From NCBI GenBank assembly GCA_036796975.1, contig DAIRBY010000019.1, forward strand, positions 1 through 59,718: a DNA stretch of 59,718 bases. The letters are read 5' to 3'. Positions 58,564 to 59,718 of the stretch are shown here, piece by piece. The stretch is from UBA8190 sp003453695 (GTDB taxonomy: Bacteria > Actinomycetota > Acidimicrobiia > Acidimicrobiales > UBA8190). The notes beneath the pieces were generated by a model, which did not search any database, was not told the origin of the DNA, and was given only the letters and a program-made list of their open reading frames with translations. The position numbers and the translations under genes are program-made. Numbering within the stretch: the stretch's first letter is position 1; each line of letters begins with the position of its first letter.

Positions 58564-58912
58564 TGGCGTCTGGCCTCTCTTTTGGATCCACAGCTCCGGC
58601 CGGAACTCCCCCTGTGCTGTTCCGACCACTGTGAGTGTGAGATGAGGGGATCAACGGTTCGTCAGGTCAAAATCAACGCATTCCCAACCCATTTTTCTGC
58701 ACAAAACGACGTAGACCGACCGCGCAAGGTGGCGCTTTCAGCGGCTCGGCCGGCGTCCTGGCGAGCCCCTCCACCTGGGAACTGGCCGGGCATGGAAGGC
58801 CGGCACGGCAGCCCTTAGCCGGCATGGCCGGGCGGGAAGCCCAGATGGGGACGGCCGGTGCCGCCGCTTTGAGGCAGGCCGGCGGCGGGACCCCGGGTCG
58901 GGCCCCCTCGCA
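58564..58912. other. Intergenic region without a gene
   Basis: About 350 bases between two minus-strand genes. The right half is GC-rich with overlapping GGCCGGC-type inverted repeats that may end transcription of the gene at 58913; the left part (58660-58720) is a notable AT-rich patch and should hold the promoter of the surface-protein gene (a TTGACC hexamer is present on the minus strand around 58665). No confident boxes. Confidence 0.5.
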
Positions 58913-59689
58913 CTAGCCCCGGCGTACCGAGGGTCCGAAGCTCCCGAGGAGTGCCCCGATGACGATGATGCCGCCGAGGATCACAGCGAACGGCCACCAG
59001 CTCGTGAAGGCGGCAAGCCCGAACAGCACGATCAGGATGATCACGCCGAGCCCCAGGAGGAGGCCGCCGAACAGGCCGGTGACGGGATGACGGCGCGCCG
59101 TCGGAAGTGCCAGGAAGGTCAGGAGTCCCCCGAGCAGGACGAGGGCGATCCCGATCCACAACAGAGCCCCGGTCGCCGGGTCACCGTTGATCTTCACGTA
59201 CATGGCCCCGGCGCATTTGCCACCCGTGCCCGAGATCTGACCGTTCACGTAGAACGTGCCCGTGAGGCCGAGCCAGGACGGCAGATAGTTGCCGACGTGC
59301 TCGACACCCGACGCATGGGTCGAGTGCGAGTTGTTGGCTGATCCTCCCGATTTGGCGGGAAACCCGTCCACATGCACCCACCACGAATGATGAGTGATGA
59401 CCGTCGAAGTGTTGCCGTGCCAGCGCACCGTGCCGTTGCGGTCAACCTCGAGAGGACGCGAAGAAGAGGCGCCGCCTCCGCTTGGTGCCGTCGCCACCGT
59501 CAGCAGTCCCCCGTTCCCGTCGAAAGACGTGCCGGACCCCTGGCAACCGCCGCTTCCGGTGAGAGTCACACCAACGATGTTCGAGGCGCTCGCCCGCGAA
59601 CTAGCGGCTGACGTGGCGCTCCATGCGAGAGTTGCGAGGAGCGCCACACTTCCGACCACTGTTCCCGCTGCGAGCTTTCTGCCGGTCAT
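58913..59689 (-). CDS. Exported membrane protein of unknown function
   Basis: 258 residues from ATG at 59689, with a perfect GGAGG 6 nt upstream. N-terminal signal peptide or anchor (KLAAGTVVGSVALLATLAWSATSA), an outside region of about 130 residues with two cysteines (GGCQGSG, GGKCAGAM) and many Gly, Ser, His and Trp (THHSWWVHVDGFPAKSGGS), then three hydrophobic helices (LLWIGIALVLLGGLLTFLAL, LFGGLLLGLGVIILIVLFGL, PFAVILGGIIVIGALLG). No family recognised. The spacing of cysteines suggests one disulfide. The gene stands alone between the surface protein and the window end. Confidence 0.75.
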   Translation of the reverse strand: MTGRKLAAGTVVGSVALLATLAWSATSAASSRASASNIVGVTLTGSGGCQGSGTSFDGNGGLLTVATAPSGGGASSSRPLEVDRNGTVRWHGNTSTVITHHSWWVHVDGFPAKSGGSANNSHSTHASGVEHVGNYLPSWLGLTGTFYVNGQISGTGGKCAGAMYVKINGDPATGALLWIGIALVLLGGLLTFLALPTARRHPVTGLFGGLLLGLGVIILIVLFGLAAFTSWWPFAVILGGIIVIGALLGSFGPSVRRG

Positions 59690-59718
59690 GGTGAACCTCC
59701 TCACAAGCACATCAGCAG

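Overview
The window is very GC-rich, densely packed DNA from an actinobacterium. Good markers are the fhaA-fhaB-pstP-pknB-trpG-crgA neighbourhood typical of Actinomycetota, a pst operon behind an 11-bp-repeat PHO box, a class-E-like sortase, many GTG starts, four-base GTGA/ATGA gene overlaps, and many genes whose start codon sits 6-11 nt behind a TANNNT -10 box with no Shine-Dalgarno sequence (leaderless style). The absence of rodA, pbpA and pknA from the kinase locus and the overall gene mix suggest a lineage outside the classical Mycobacteriales/Streptomycetales, perhaps Acidimicrobiia; this placement is inference. I see no prophage, insertion sequence, CRISPR array or rRNA. There is one tRNA (Leu, CAG) and one 100-N assembly gap.

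Layout. 1-1739: a surface protein with SpaA-like repeats, cut by the window edge. 1.9-6.4 kb: an ABC exporter with its MarR regulator, and a divergent two-gene ABC-2 exporter. 6.4-12.8 kb: an acyl-CoA cluster (CoA ligase, SDR, small helical protein, acyl-CoA dehydrogenase, APH-type kinase, SDR) that matches, part for part, the phosphorylation/elimination route for 4-hydroxyacyl-CoA. 12.9-14.6 kb: an LPFTG wall protein with its sortase. 14.7-19.0 kb: pstBSCA for phosphate uptake. 19.2-24.0 kb: a winged-helix/coiled-coil protein, then (opposite strand) moxR and a fused DUF58-transglutaminase gene. 24.0-27.4 kb: a three-gene ABC-2 exporter. 27.5-30.4 kb: DUF1707 and PspC genes facing a PspC-domain histidine kinase/LuxR pair. 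30.4-36.1 kb: a sedolisin-type protease with FN3 domains, a thioesterase, and a TetR regulator divergent from a drug exporter. 36.1-37.0 kb: tRNA-Leu with an SDR gene starting 3 nt after it. 37.2-42.8 kb: the Ser/Thr phosphorylation locus (two FHA proteins, PP2C phosphatase, PASTA kinase), a TrpG/PabA amidotransferase and CrgA. 42.8-48.8 kb: VOC protein, thiolase, thioesterase, ComF-like phosphoribosyltransferase, luciferase-like flavoenzyme, and a MarR-regulated drug exporter. 48.9-53.7 kb: an orphan ABC ATPase, then an overlapping histidine kinase / receiver / receiver-GGDEF-EAL operon for c-di-GMP. 53.7-59.7 kb: a GH18 protein, a nickel/cobalt transporter divergent from a Fur-family regulator, a second surface protein sharing the N-terminal domain of the first, and a membrane protein of unknown function.

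Common themes are envelope building and its sensing (sortase and wall proteins, PASTA kinase, CrgA, PspC system), phosphate and nickel homeostasis, acyl-CoA metabolism and drug efflux under local repressors. The least described items are the four-cysteine N-terminal domain shared by the surface proteins at both ends of the window, the 4-hydroxyacid-like cluster, the orphan ABC ATPase beside the c-di-GMP operon, and the SDR gene placed directly behind a tRNA.
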